The notes: generated by a model from the letters alone, not told the origin. Numbered from the stretch's first letter, positions 24,413 through 38,400 are shown. The stretch: DNA of 64,000 nucleotides from Anticarsia gemmatalis (GCF_050436995.1 NC_134746.1:12336501-12400500); one strand, 5' to 3'. Numbers and translations: made by a program.

Positions 24413-25943
24413 TTGATATAACATTTGAAGGAGATAATATTTCAACTTCAACTTTATTAGTAGGACTTTCTTCTTTAATATCAGAATTAGAACTTAATTT
24501 TAATTCTTCTTTCTTCTCAACAAGCAATGTGCATCTATGGTTCTTACAAATATGTTTACTTAGAGCATGTCGGTTGTGAAACTTTTTATCACAATGTGGA
24601 CATTCTATATGCCTATTGAAGTGTACCCGTTGGTGTTTCAGCAACTTTTCAGCATTTTCACAGAATGTCCCACAAACAAGACACACAACATTTGTACCTG
24701 TGTGTTTCGCTCTATGCTTCTTCAAAGCTACCTTTGTGTACATGGTATAATCACACAAATCACATTTGAAATTTTTCTTCTTCAAGTGAACCTTTGTTCT
24801 GTGGTTATATACCTCACAAGGAGTATAGAAAGAAGCGGCACACACCTCACATGAGTATGATTTGACACCTGAATGACGCAACATGTGATTCGCTAATGAG
24901 TCTTTATTTTTTAATAGTTTATAACAAATGTGACATTGAAATCTTTTTGCAGAGTGTATTCTCATATGCTGATATAGTTTTCCTCTACCTAGTATGTGTT
25001 TACCACACAAGTGACATGTTGTTTCTACCATATATACATGGTGGGTTCTCTCCATGTGTTCCTGAAGAGAACTTTGCTGTGTGAATGTTTTTGGACACAA
25101 TTTGCACTGGAATGGTCTTTCACCAGTGTGTGTTACATAGTGGCTATCCATATCTTTCAGTCTCTTGGACTTATAATTACATTCATTACAGTGAAATATT
25201 CTAGATTTTCCTTGACCCTCAACACGGGCCTTCAGAGCAGCTGTACATGCCTTGGTCTTCTTCTTTTTATGCAAATTAAAAGCTCTGTAAGACTTAAACA
25301 TTCTCTTGCAGATAGGACAAATTAATTTCTCTGGTTGATGCACATTTTTCCAATGGACACGTAATTTACACTTGCTTTTGAAACTGCCTCCACAATCATC
25401 ACAGATCAACTTTAAATCTGTGGCTCTAGATGGCCGCACTGGAAACTCTAACTTGACTTCAGAAGGCTCACTGTTGTTTGGCAAATTTTCCACTGCGGAC
25501 TCTGAGGTGTCCTCTAGAGGCTGACTGATATCTGCCAAAGATTCCTCAGTGTTATAATAAAATAGCTCATCTTGCTCTATACTGATCTCAATGGTATGTT
25601 TTTCACTTGCTTCTTCTTTTATAGTTTTGTTGATTTCTATACTGCTCTCATTTACCTTTGGTAATGCCTGTTGTCCCAGTAACACTTTGCATCGTAAAAA
25701 ACGGTCGGAAGTTTTACATTTTGTCTTGAATGCTACACTACTTTCGAGCTGCAGCAAGCAGTCAGGGCATATCTTGTCAGGAAGACCATCTCCTTCTTTT
25801 ATATCAATCTCAGCTAAATAATTAACTTTTTCTGATATGGACGAGCCATTGTATGTTTCAAATACAGATAGACATTTCTTCGATTCTTTTACATCACATT
25901 GTAAGCAAACTCGACAAATAATGTTTGAACTCTCTTCGGACAT
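24408..25943 (-). CDS. ZAD-domain C2H2 zinc-finger protein (10 fingers)
   Basis: A 511-residue intronless reading frame. Residues 10-85 form a ZAD (zinc-finger-associated) domain; its four zinc-ligand cysteines are C10, C13, C59 and C62. An acidic, Ser/Glu-rich linker (about 95-170) follows, then ten C2H2 fingers starting near residues 181, 209, 252, 280, 310, 337, 365, 393, 421 and 448. Finger 2 is atypical: its last ligand looks like Cys233 (C2HC). A TGERPF linker joins fingers 3 and 4. By family knowledge, ZAD proteins dimerise through the ZAD and bind DNA in the nucleus as regulators or architectural factors. Three IKEE/VKLE sites (108-111, 163-166, 489-492) fit the SUMOylation consensus. 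The start is supported because the ZAD begins at residue 10 and a G lies at -3. The one-to-one orthologue cannot be named, because ZAD genes expand by lineage. Confidence 0.95.
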   Translation of the reverse strand: MSEESSNIICRVCLQCDVKESKKCLSVFETYNGSSISEKVNYLAEIDIKEGDGLPDKICPDCLLQLESSVAFKTKCKTSDRFLRCKVLLGQQALPKVNESSIEINKTIKEEASEKHTIEISIEQDELFYYNTEESLADISQPLEDTSESAVENLPNNSEPSEVKLEFPVRPSRATDLKLICDDCGGSFKSKCKLRVHWKNVHQPEKLICPICKRMFKSYRAFNLHKKKKTKACTAALKARVEGQGKSRIFHCNECNYKSKRLKDMDSHYVTHTGERPFQCKLCPKTFTQQSSLQEHMERTHHVYMVETTCHLCGKHILGRGKLYQHMRIHSAKRFQCHICYKLLKNKDSLANHMLRHSGVKSYSCEVCAASFYTPCEVYNHRTKVHLKKKNFKCDLCDYTMYTKVALKKHRAKHTGTNVVCLVCGTFCENAEKLLKHQRVHFNRHIECPHCDKKFHNRHALSKHICKNHRCTLLVEKKEELKLSSNSDIKEESPTNKVEVEILSPSNVISK

Positions 25944-27056
25944 TGCTCAAATATTGTTATTAGCAAGAAACTAATTTAAAAACAGAATTTTATAAATATT
26001 ATTCCATTTTCTTTTGACGTGTATGTTTAGTTGTCAATAATTCTTGAAGTAACTGAACATTCCCGGTTGGACATTGAAATATGCGAAGAAATTTGTCATA
26101 CCTTGTATCTCACTCTGACAAGGTAATTTGCCAAAGATCAAAAGAGACAGTAGATAATGGCAATGAGTTAATTTAACGTTTTTGCTACGGGCATGAAACT
26201 GGAACGCGCGCTTTGTAAATTGCCAGTAAAAAAAAAAATTGTCTTCATCGTTCACCATCGTCCCAACAAATTATAATAAAATAATTAATTAAATTATGCC
26301 CATATCAACCTGCATTAGCGTCGAATTCTGCCGATAAGTTCATTCAAGCAAAAAATAAAACCGTAGTTGTCTATTTAGAGGAGCTAACTCAGTTTACTAC
26401 TACTACCTTGGTTACCTATACGATGCGGTATGTTGTGACGGTTCGCTAGATGGCGTTACTGACTCATCTTGTGTTAATCAAGCAGTCTGACAACACTTGC
26501 TATTGCCGTTTTGTGAACTCTTGAACTGTAATCTTTTATTTTATTTGATTACAATCTTTATAATTTAATATTTATGAACAATCTTAACTTCAGTTACCAG
26601 ACTAATCCTACTAAAAAAAAAACAAGATAAAAGGTAGGTAGTGCATTGGATTCTATCTGTAGTAATAAATTGAAATAAATATATAATAATGTTATAATAG
26701 GATTTCAATCATAATTTATTTAAAATCACGCAAGAGGTTCATGATCACCCGAAACTCAGAAATTAGATACTGACAAGCGTTTTACTCCTGACAATAATTG
26801 TTGTTACATAGAACAAGAAATAATAAAACAAAAACTGAAATAAATAAAATTTTAATATTTTTTGTATTAATATTTTCTATAATACATATCACTTTATTTT
26901 CTTACAATATTCTATGGAATTGAGTTTTAAAACCTAACTTATTACAATTTATTAAAAAGTAGGTATTATTAAACGATACTAATAAGATTGAGAGTTGAAA
27001 GATTCTAAGAAGACTAGTAAAACGAACGGTGCAGACACGCTACCTAAAAAAACAAT
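25944..27056. other. Upstream region of the zinc-finger gene
   Basis: Contains the presumed promoter and short 5' UTR of the minus-strand zinc-finger gene. A slightly GC-richer patch lies at 26185-26210 and an AGATGGCG word at about 26450. No TATA box, coding exon or identified repeat was recognised; the remainder is AT-rich. Confidence 0.4.
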
Positions 27057-27064
27057 AGAATCAT

Positions 27065-27253
27065 CAGTGGCGTAACTATACCGTTCGAGGCCCGTGGCAA
27101 ATTCATCAGATGGACCTCCTCCCCCAGTATGGAAAAGCTTAAATGTATGATAAATAAAAAAAAATGAGTTGGGATTTTCCTCTGATCAGGGGCCCCTTCC
27201 GGCTGGGGGCCCGTGGCATTTTGCCGGCTTGCCACCCTATAATTACGCCACTG
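27065..27253. mobile_element. hAT-type MITE with 8-bp target duplication
   Basis: A 189-bp element with terminal inverted repeats CAGTGGCGTAACTAT and ATAATTACGCCACTG. It is flanked by the perfect 8-bp direct repeat AGAATCAT (27057-27064 and 27254-27261). An 8-bp duplication with CAGTGGCG-like ends is characteristic of hAT elements. The GC-rich interior (GGGGCCCCTTCCGGC) encodes nothing supportable. Confidence 0.85.
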
Positions 27254-27261
27254 AGAATCAT

Positions 27262-29253
27262 ACTCATTTATAAATAAGCAAAAGAAAATTAAAAATAATA
27301 AGTCTAGAATTACAATGTTTCAACCTCTCTCGTCAACGAAACAATTGCATCGACAGCTTAAAAATAAAAAAGTTAAAAAATGATTTGTTTTTATTCTTAA
27401 AAATTGCGCCACTAGGAAACTCCATTACGTTATATCAAGGCAGTGGGATTTGGTTAATAAAATACAAACATACTATGATTATAGATAGATTAATGATTTA
27501 ATTCAAATTGCACATTTTGTAGGGTAGTCTAATACAGGTATTATTTTGCATCGTCAAACTGGACGATAGTTCTAATTAGTTGGATATTTAACTCTTTAAA
27601 AATAAATGAGCCTTTTTGAGACCATAGTGTCAGATAAAAAGTCTGGCCCTATGGTCGTAAAATCCAACCAAATCATAACTATTGTCCGGTTTTACAATTC
27701 ATTTTTATTGCTAATGATTATCATCACATAAATATTTTTCAGTATAACATTTCTATTACAAAAAAATAAAAACTAATACATACAATAACACATATCTAAA
27801 TTGCACTCAGCGCCATATTTAGTTCGTACAATGATAATTACATCGGTTTTCCCGCCTTATTTACTTACAATTTTTACGATAACTTATATTACTTTTATTC
27901 TGGGACTATAATACATGTAAAGATATTAAGGCACTTATTATCAGACAATCATTTTCAAAAACTTAATTCGAAAAATTACGACGTTGGTCCCAAAAAACGA
28001 AAAGTGAAAAAGGAAACAGCATAGATTAAGAGTTACTTTAGTGTTGCCAACTATTTGTGTCATAGTGAAAAAGGTTTCTATAGTTTACTTATTGTACTTG
28101 ATACTAGTTGATACTACATGGCTTTGTGTATTAGCTACCAGTGTACTTTAATTAATAAAATATTTTTAATACCTACATCAATAACCTATTACTATATGTT
28201 CATTGGTTTAATGCAACCCATCCCTAGAGAAAACGTGAAATTCTTGCATTCCGGTTACGATACATAACTGTTGTCACACATTCGATATTTATTTACAAGG
28301 TCAATATTTATTAATGTAGCTATAACCATGTACGTATTTACGAAGTTTCTTTATTGAAGTTAAAAGTTTCAAATGACAATCTAATTTAAGAAATAATAAT
28401 GAAGCGTGCTTTTATTATACTCAGCATTTTTACCAAATACCTATAAATATCATATACCGAATACTATACCTTACCCTACATTAGGTACTTCCAAGACACC
28501 CGATAAACCGAGAATAAAATTTTATATCCTGCATGTGTATTTATTCTGGTACCTAATACCATACATAGTATCCAGTACGTGATATTGGTAGGTATTTAGT
28601 AATAATGCTGGTATATTGTGAGTACGCTACAGTCGTTCTATCCTGTAAATGGAAGGTATAACACGTTCTTTCGTCATGTTGGTCTATTTTTACCTGAAGT
28701 ACTTGATTATAATAATATCTATTTTGAAATCTAACTACTTCAAGAGTTCTGCATTTTCAAGTGATATTGCGTAATCTGAGTCGGTTACCACGAGTCTTAA
28801 GGATAATGACCTAATCTCAATAATTCTTAACAGCACTTGACTCAGATAACTTCAATAAAGAAATATGTTGAAAGATTGATGGAAAACGATTGAAATACAA
28901 AGTAAAATGACCTCTATGGAATGCGCAAGTCTACATTCAGGATTTCCAACCTCACTAAATACCGGTATCTACAATAAGTCAATAGAAAATGCGTCAACCA
29001 TGGAAACCCGAATATAGTTTCGTTGGTCATTAAGCATAGTGGCTGGCTGTAGAAATTATCCGCGAAAAAGAAAAAAAATTGACGTCAATTGACGTTCAAG
29101 TTTTTTAAAAACAGAATGTCAAATGACGTCATGTTGTCATTTCGTAACGTCTTTTTTGTTTGATCAAAAAGTCTTACATTTCGTTTGCCACTACACTAGA
29201 ACCGAATTAATTAAAATAGCCTACCTACTAGCTAAGAGAGAAGGTTATGGTCT
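27262..29253 (-). other. Presumed 3' UTR and intergenic DNA after the CUB/LDLa gene
   Basis: AT-rich with no coding exon. The near end (28900-29253) is probably 3' UTR. Two perfect TGACGTCA words lie at 29080-29087 and 29124-29131. Minus-strand AATAAA words occur, for example near 28411-28416, but the true end of the transcript cannot be read from sequence. Confidence 0.4.
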
Positions 29254-29492
29254 TCAATCTGGGGGTTCCTGGTGGGAGCAGTGTGGTACCGGCGTGGGGG
29301 AAGACTTGAAAGCTCTAGGGAAAAGGGAAGAGTATGATGGAGGAGGTTCGTACTCCGGCGGGGAGGGAGGTAATGGCTGAGTGAATAGTTGCTGTGATGC
29401 TGCTGTCACGGTGACAGTTGGTGACAGGTCTATACAAGATGGCGGTATGTTCATTGGCGTGTCTGATGGCTTGGAGCGCTTACAGCAGCATT
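29254..29492 (-). CDS. Exon F of the CUB/LDLa gene (cytoplasmic tail, stop)
   Basis: 239 nt, beginning after TTATTTTCCAG and ending in TGA (29256-29254). It encodes Cys-Cys-Cys-Lys-Arg directly after the membrane (a likely palmitoylation site by analogy), Ser/Thr-rich sequence, and two overlapping WW-ligand motifs, PPEY and PPSY, followed by SSLFPRAF. The antisense strand is open but has no independent support. Confidence 0.88.
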
Positions 29493-32400
29493 CTGGAAAA
29501 TAAGAAGGAGATATTTATTTACATGCGAATAATGACAAAAGATTTGGCATGAACCTTAGTCCTTAACGCATACTATCTGCGTCGTACGTAAAACCAACTT
29601 AAAATATGCTGAGAGGGACTTGCGTACGCGCACGCATCAGCATGATTGCATGAATGGTAACCTTAAACATCGAAGCAGAACTCAGTTGTTACACGACATA
29701 ATTTGTTTCGTGAAACTAACTGGCAGAAGAAATCACGTACCTAGTAAACATTTCTAAAAGACTCTGGAAGCTTGATAGAATCTGTTCTAATAAGTGTCGA
29801 AGAATGCTTACCCCACGCTAAACAGAACATAAGTATGGTTGCGCAGACGAGCATGCCCACGACCAGGTAACTCCACGGACCGTACGGCTTCAGTGCCGCT
29901 GCGAACTCCATGAAGGCGTTCGACGACTTCTCACCTTCGCCGATTTTCACTGAAACAATATAAAACGATTTTTTAACATTGATTCTTTTCGACCAAAATA
30001 TTTTTGGGGTAGAATGATAAAAGTCGTAATATTTTTCGAAGCGGATTTCTAGTTCAAAACTTTACAAAGTAAGAGAAAACTTTTTTTCACACATATTATA
30101 ATTCATTACAAATAATTAGAACACTAGATTTATAGCTCTCTATGATTTTTTTATCTAGGGCCTGAGTCATGACAATGTAGGTAACGATTTAATCGTATGA
30201 AATATCAAGTTTCTTGCGATCCCCGATTGCAATAAATCATAATAGTCACATTAGTCGTTATTTTCATAATAAAATTTTATATTGGAAATTAAATTATAAA
30301 ATTAAGGTAAAACCGACTTCACTTTAACATGAAAAAAAAGTTTTTTTACTAGCGTGTATCGACGTAAAACACAAACGTACTATTTTGTAAAAAACGATTC
30401 GCTAACAATTTTCCTTAAACTTTTCTTTTACAACTCACCTGCATCTGGCACATACATGACTAACACGAAAACACTAAACTATGTCTCAAATCTTAATAAA
30501 TCATAATTAAAAATACTCAAAATCATTATCACTACACGACCACAAAGTACAAATCACTTTTAAAAAAACAATTTAATAAGCGTCTGTTCTCTATGGCTAG
30601 TCAGTAAATACTGGCTGAATGTTCAAATGAATGAATGGGTTGCGTGCATAATACTGTTACGTCAAACAGTCATGGTGTTATCGGCGGGTAATTACTAATT
30701 TACCTCGCCAGTCACATCATTGAAAGCAAAAGTACTTATTTCCTTTATACCTGCGACGCATCTATTAATTATTTTTTCTATTAACGCAACGGAATTTAAT
30801 GACTTTTGTCATTAAGGTTCTATGAATTAATTTAAGTTTTTGACAGTTATTTTTGTCGATCTTTTGATATTTGGCTATATAGACGATCGGCCTAGGGCTA
30901 ATATAATAAGTAGATAAATGTTTTATTTATACTTAGTTTTAGCAGTTAAGACTATTTCGAAGATAACCAAATTAATTTGATTCAATCGAGAGATGATTGC
31001 AATGACCACTATTATTGACTCATCGGTATTTCTCCTAGTGATACATTAATGTAAATTATTTTAAAAATATTTAGATTTTTACGTAATGGTCCTTTTGCTT
31101 CCGTTAATTAATAACTTCATTTTTAATGGTACCTATTTATCGCATGAAAAATATTTTATTTAATAATAATTGGAGTATTATTTTACCTTTTTTAACTAAC
31201 GAATAAAATTGAATGCCAATTAGTTAAGTAACGCCCTTATATGATGACTAATTACTTAACTAACGGATTCTAGCTATGTCTTTTTGTTACTAGAATTACT
31301 CATACCAGGAAAAACATACTCATCCTACTAAATGAATATCAAAATATTAAGTGTTATTGAAATTGACGGGACGCGCAACTTATGACATAGATTTTCCCTA
31401 TATGTTGTGGTAAAACCGGGCAGATTTACGTATGACTAAATCTTTAACTACTATAAACTTTAGTAATAGTATAGAAACATAGGCTATTTCATACATACAT
31501 AAAATCACGCTTTCCCATAGGGGTAGACAGAGACCAGAGAACGCCACTTTTTTTTTAATAATTTTATTTATTTAAAAGTAGCTTAAAACTAAATACAACC
31601 CAAAGACTACAATTAATCACTTGGTACGGTCTTTACAAAACTTCCTTTGATTCATTCACATCCACATATCTTGTCATACAGACTACTTCAATTTAACCTC
31701 AACTCAGCCTTGTTACTGTTTCAATAGTAGAAATAGTTACACATTATATACTTTGCCTGTATGACTGTCCCACTGCTGGGAAATGGCCTACTTATATTCT
31801 TATTAATCCAGTATTGTATTGTAATATAATACTTCGTTTTTTTTGAAGAGGGTAATGTCCTATCATTTAAAATACACCACTTTTAGCTCAGGAAATGACC
31901 CAAAGACCACAATCAATCACTAAATGCTTTATAAAATATTTTTGCGAACTCCAACCATTCATTTAAATTCTCTTAAATAAACAAACACTTACTTATAACC
32001 GAAGGTTTCGTCATCCCATCGGGTGGGTCCAGCCCCAACAGTTCCTGGTTCCTGGCTGCGAACCTCCTCAGCAGCTCCAATAGCGGGGGGTCGTGCCTAT
32101 GAGAGCAGGCGCTGGGGTCCTCGTCCTCACCCCCAGGACAGTGGCGGACGCCGTCGCAGACCAGGAACGATGAGATGCACAGGTTTGTAGCCCCGCAAAT
32201 GAATTGAGTGTCGTTGTTGCATATTGCACCTGAAAATAAACAGTTATCAGTATTCATTCTTCGTTTCGTGGTTGTCTATTTACTTGCTTGCTAGGACCAT
32301 TACCGGGACCTATTTCACTTTCACATTTTTGTTTAGCAAGGATCAAAAATTTATTTGTTACGCCAGGTCAAAAAGTTACACACAATGTCTGTCAGTATCT

Positions 32401-35400
32401 TTAGATCTCCTAATCACACCAGCTCTTCTAGAATAGGAAAAGAGTTCTAGAGTCATGGGTAATTACCAAGAAAGCGATTTAATTAGCTCTTATAGGACAT
32501 AATATTACTATATTTTCTGACTTCCGAAGTTGATAAGAAGTTTAGTAGCTACATATTTCGAGATCGAGTTCCATGACTTACCACTATTAACTGCAGTGAC
32601 CACAAGCCTCAACTTCTCAGTATGCTGGTACGGGGACGTGGGGGGGTTCCACACGATCTTCAGCTTGGAGGGGAGCAGCTTCGTGCCGGCCCTCGCGGCG
32701 ACAGCTGCGGCATTCCCTCCGCATAGGTTCAGTCGCCACATCGGGTTTTTGGCATCACCAATGTACTGAAATTGAAATGTTTTCTTTCATTATTTAAAGA
32801 ACACCAGCTTCTGAACTCTCAACTACTCTCAGTGGTAATGTAAGCAACTTTAGGACGCGAAGACTCGCATGTACCGAGTCAGGCCAGACATTATTGGGTT
32901 TTGATGGTAAAGTTAATCTTTTTCAAAACTAATAAAGACCATTAAAATGTCACGCTACACTTACCAGTTCGCAAAATTTTGGGTTTAAAATAGATAGATA
33001 TTTTTTTTATTCGTTTGTAAAATGATCATACTGAAGCAGTAGGTATTTTAACTATATGATAAGTTATTAGTGAAGGTATAGTAATTGGAAATGATTTATT
33101 GTTTGTGTATTTCATCCTTCTACTATTTGTTATGTTTCAATAAATAAGGAAAACTAAGTGTTACTCTAGTTCAATAGCACTGGGTGATCATGGCTTTTCA
33201 GACAGAATACATATGATTCATAAATAGCTAGTGTCCTTGTTACAGATTGCGTTGAACTTTGAGAGGATGATTTGTATATTAAAGACTAATAAGAAGGAAA
33301 ACATATGTCACTTTTCTGAGAGGAGGCGTGATGTAAAATGACTGTTTTTTTTTAATATTCTACCTAATTAAAAGAAATGAAATTACTCTATTTCCCAATT
33401 TTTTTTTTTCTAATCCGGTTACACTGCAATATATTTAGTTTCATAAGAATATTGGCAGGCCAAAATCCTCGCTGTACTTTTTTATACTTATTCTATTTAT
33501 TATTGTATCTAATAAGTATGTATTTAAAAGCATATTTAAATTTAATCAGTTACTTGGTTACCATAGGACAAGCTCTGCTTAGTTTGAAATCAAATGACCG
33601 AGTGTGAGTTGTCTGATGATATTTATTTATTTATTTACAGTTGAAAGGCTTAATATATTGCACTCTTATTGCGCACTTTTACTCTTATTTTACTTGTGGT
33701 TTTAACCACTTAGTCCTATGATCTGTATATGAGTTTCCTCTTCATGATTTAACATTGAAATACAGCCAAGTCATGATACGTCATTTGCATTGTGTATGGG
33801 AAAAACTAATTGTTATATGCTTTCCTTTACACTATCCTTATATTGTTATAAATACAAAGGTTATAGATTTTCCGGATTGTTTAGTGTTTCAAAAATGAGT
33901 CAATGCAAGTCAAAACTTTTACGCGTCGAGTGAATAATATTACAGGTAACATTGCTGGTATCTTTACCAAAACCTCAAGCAAATTTAGTAAACTTTATAG
34001 TATTCCATATCTAATGGCTATCAAAACCCTTAAAAATGTTTGGCTCAAATGGCTTTGGATTTCACTCGGTGGACACCGCAGCCGTGCGCCATCTACGAGT
34101 GGCAGAAAATATCACAAGAAAGAGAGACTTGAAAGAATAGTTCTTCTATTTAAAATCGGCAGTTAACAACTAGAAGCAAGTCTAAGAAGGAACAAGAAAG
34201 TACAGTTACGTCTTTTACCCCATCTTTGACGTCACACAACGTTAGTAAGACCTACGATATGTGCATCAAGACCTCGTCATTTTATATATGACGTCACACA
34301 TCAGGACATTGCTGACTAGTAACACGAAGTTACATAATAGTGACTAGTGTAAATTGTGACTAAGAAGTATGGGATGTCCGTATCCTAGTGAACAGATGTA
34401 GAGGATGGTGTTTGTCATAGATGACGTCCTTCCTTGAAGGTATGTGGAGAGGAGAGGTGATCAATCTACATGAATCCAGTTGTATATCTACAATTGAGAG
34501 AAATGTAGAGAATAAATAGCACGTTATTTTTCTTTATTTGGCTTAGTGATGATCCTGGCTTTATGCAGAATTATTTCGATTGCTAATAGAGTAAGGATTG
34601 AAGACACGTTGATATCCGACAGTCGATTTCAGTTTTGTAAGTAACATTAGTTAATTTAGCGATAGACAAACTAACAGCAAACGTCAAAACTTTCAAAAAA
34701 TCCATTTGACCCGTAATCAAAATCTTATCCCGAGCTAGTAAAATTAGCTGTGCTCTACACTATTTCGCAAATCAATTGTACAGCTTTACTACATCTAATC
34801 GACATAGTATCCCACGACTCACCATTCGGCCATTTCAAAACACACCATTGTTAAAATATTAGCATAGATTTTCCCAGCCACCTTCAAAGTTCTTTCTCTC
34901 CAAGGTCAGGGCACAGAGGCCAGAATACTCCGCATCAGTTTGACATCAATTAACCCGAATATTCTCATAACACAATAAGTGGATCGTCACGCTCCAAACG
35001 GCTAATGTCATGAGAAAACGTGGAATAATTAACCATCTTGTAGTTTTGAATTTAATTGAGTACGCGAAAACCTGCTTGAAGTAACCTCTTTATAGGTGGC
35101 ATTTTGTTAATTTTGGTGATAATTTAATCCTATTAAGGAAGTAGGACTAGTATTTTTGCTTAAAGAAACTAATAAAAACCAGTTAAAATATGTTACAGCT
35201 GAAATTTGCCTTAATTCCATGAAGAATAGCTATTTATCATACTTGTTTGTCGAAAATCATTTAGTATACGACACGATCTCCATTAAAAAGAGCAGCCTGC
35301 ATGACCAAGCATCTAATATCATGAACTATATTTACTTACATTCAAAACTAATTTTATACTTTGATAGGATGAGTCACATCGTGTTATAACCCAAGTAACA

Positions 35401-38400
35401 CAACCAATGTGGAGGTCAGATAGGCAGTCGCTTCATGTAAAATACTGGTACTCAGCTGCATTCGGTGAGACTGGGAGCCGACTCCAACATAGTTTGGAAG
35501 AAAGGCTAAGCCATGATGATGAGGATAAGTCACGTCGAGTTATATTTCTGGTCTTATTCTATGATGGTGATTAAGTCCCTTGAAGTGAAAGATTTAATTT
35601 TAGTTTCTCAGGAAAAGATCCATAATATTTGAAATACTCACAATAAGTAGTTTGCAAGCGTCAGTGCCGTTGTTGACCGGCGCTGCCTGATCGGTGGCGG
35701 TGTCTTGCGCGTGCGCAGCGGTACGCGCGCTCCACTTGCGACCCGACCCGCTGCCGCCGGAGGTCGCTAGCTGCAGGTCCGTGATGCCTCGCTCCCATTC
35801 TGATAGGGATTCCTGTAATAAAAGAAAGAAGAATTTTAAATAACAGTTTCTGTTGTCTGAATTGTTTAAGAATAGCTCACCCACGCGGCTTCGGGTAGAA
35901 ATCGCTCTCGTGTCTTCAAGGCAGTTTTAAAAAACAATAAGTCGAATTGGTTGAGCCGATCTTACGCTTTTAGTCAAAATAAACTTCGCATGAAGTTGTG
36001 TGACAAAAAAATACCGGCGCTAAATAAATAAAAAGTAAATTATATTTCTTCGACAATTGTTACATTGCAGAACAAGACTATTTATTTATAATTCTTAGTA
36101 AAACATCGTTCAGTGTTCTTCGTTTTTACACGTAATTTTTTTCCACGAAAATGCATGGTCTGGTCACGAGCATGACCAATATTCATAACAGAAAAGAAAC
36201 ACATTTTTTTTATTTGGAGCTTCAAAGAATTTTGACTTGACCAAAATAATTATTAACAGGATAACCGGTATTTTGTAGCCAACGATGCTACTAACCTTAG
36301 GTATCCGTCTACGAAAATGATAATGGTTTATTTGTCCTTTCAACGTCAATGACTGTTAGAAGTACAGCTATATTTGATAGGCTTCTTAAATAGAACGTGA
36401 TCTAGTTTTGTTATAAAAATATGCCAGTGAATCCAGAGGCATAAGCTAGTAAAATAATATAATGCATTTTTATGGATACCTGCGCGAGTCATTGCCTCCA
36501 TTTACTGATACAATGGCGAATGACGAGTGCGTATATAAATTGGCGTAGTGACAATGATTTATACACACAATAGAACGGTTTGTATAGAATACAATGACAT
36601 CGGTTCATAATTGAATAGGTTCGAACAAGAAACTAGGGGAAAATGTCTGTTTTAAAGATATTTCCCGTACGAACTTAGATTTATCTATTGCGGGGAATTT
36701 TGAAAATATGTTTATGTAAATCACGAATACAATAAACACTGAAAAACAATATAATATAATTGGTATATTATACTGTTTTACATAGATTGGAACATCTTCC
36801 TTATAATCACACATATACAAAATCACGCGCTGGTTTCAAGGCGTAGGCAGACATAATAAAATTCGCTCGCGGGCCCTGCAATTTTTTTGGTGTCATACAG
36901 AGCCACTGGTTACACTAGTAACACGAGATACAAATGTTTAGGTTTAACTGTTCAACGGTCGCTTGGATATATTTCAATAAAGAACTAAATAAAACTAATG
37001 AAATGATGAAGCTAACGTTAGGTTTACGTTTTAAGTTGTTCATATATAATATACAGTCTTTTAATAAACTAGGTCCAAGCGGGATAATTTAAGCATTTCT
37101 AAAGGACATTAATTAGAAATCCATTAAGGCAGCCGTAACGGGTTAAATAGATCGTTTGTATTCAAACTATAAACTTTTACAATTTATTAGAAGTAATTGT
37201 CTCGACAATGATGTTAATGTTATTAAATATTCTTCTCCAACAATGTATATAAAGGAAAACTACGTTTCACATTATTTTAAATGAGATCATTCGTAAAACT
37301 ATGGGTATATTACAATTTAAATTGTAAAATATTTTAAGAAATTTCTTCTCATTGCGGTTATATGTCTTTTTAGCGTTGCATGTTTATAATTCAATACGGG
37401 AATTAACCTAAATGTGTATTGTTTAGTTACAAAATCGTAACATTACAATGTGCATTGTATGTAACTACAAACAACTCATCAGCGCCCCTAGCGTATACTG
37501 CTGGAACTATATTTTAACTCATTTCAATTCTTAAGCATTCGCTACTTGATAGCAAACGGGTGTAGCATTGCAGGCTACAATGCCTTGAATTTGTGTCGAA
37601 TTTCAAAGCAATTAAGTTATCTAACATCACACGGGAATTAAAATACATAAATATTTATGTTTCGGTGAAAATTTTTAACTTGTTAGAGCAATTAAGTAGT
37701 CGACTACGGCACTAGTCAAGAGCTGCAGTCTTGGCAATGTTTCAAGAACTTTTGGACGAGTAGGTTTCTCCATAATGGTTTTCCTTAATTATTGAAGCAT
37801 AACACAATTAATTAAAATTAACAATACCTAATCATATCTTTCCATGTTTCAGTCATTAGTTAAAGAATGTGTGTTTTCCAAATCTAATATGTGTAAGCCC
37901 AATATTGTCAGAAAAAAAGAGCAGTAAGCAACCTAAAATACTGTTTTGTATGCTTGTATATGTTACTGTAAAAGCCCGAACTGTGGTAAATCCTAAGATT
38001 TTCCGGTAAAACCTAAGATTTACCAACTCTCAATGGTAAAAGTCCGAACAAGCCAGAGTTTAAAAACTATGTTACGATATATAAAAAAATCCTCCTACAT
38101 AATTATGTTTATAACTATTTCACGGTGTAATTATATACTGTGACATTGTTATAAAGAAGGAGTTTTGGGCATAGCGACATGGGTAGGTTAGGTTAGAAGG
38201 CTAAGGTGGGAGCGAGCGAAGCGAAGCTCCCACCTTAGCCTTCGTGGTTATTTTTTTTTAACCACCCAGAAGGAGGAGCCCCGCGAAGCGGGGCTCCGGC
38301 GACATCTCGATATCATCAAGTGAATATAGGTAAAAGTTCGAAATAAAATAATTATTCGGACTTTTACCATTGCCAGTTGGTAAATCTTAGGTTATACCGG

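Noticed and set aside
24567..25325. Plus-strand frames opposite the zinc-finger gene
   Set aside because: Antisense shadows of the C2H2 repeats.
27044..27235. 63-codon minus-strand frame
   Set aside because: Lies almost wholly inside the hAT MITE and has no domain.
29123..29380. Plus-strand Gly-rich frame
   Set aside because: Antisense shadow of the proline-rich exon F.
36605..36826. Hydrophobic minus-strand frame resembling a membrane peptide
   Set aside because: Hydrophobicity follows from T-rich DNA; no splice sites or conserved motif.
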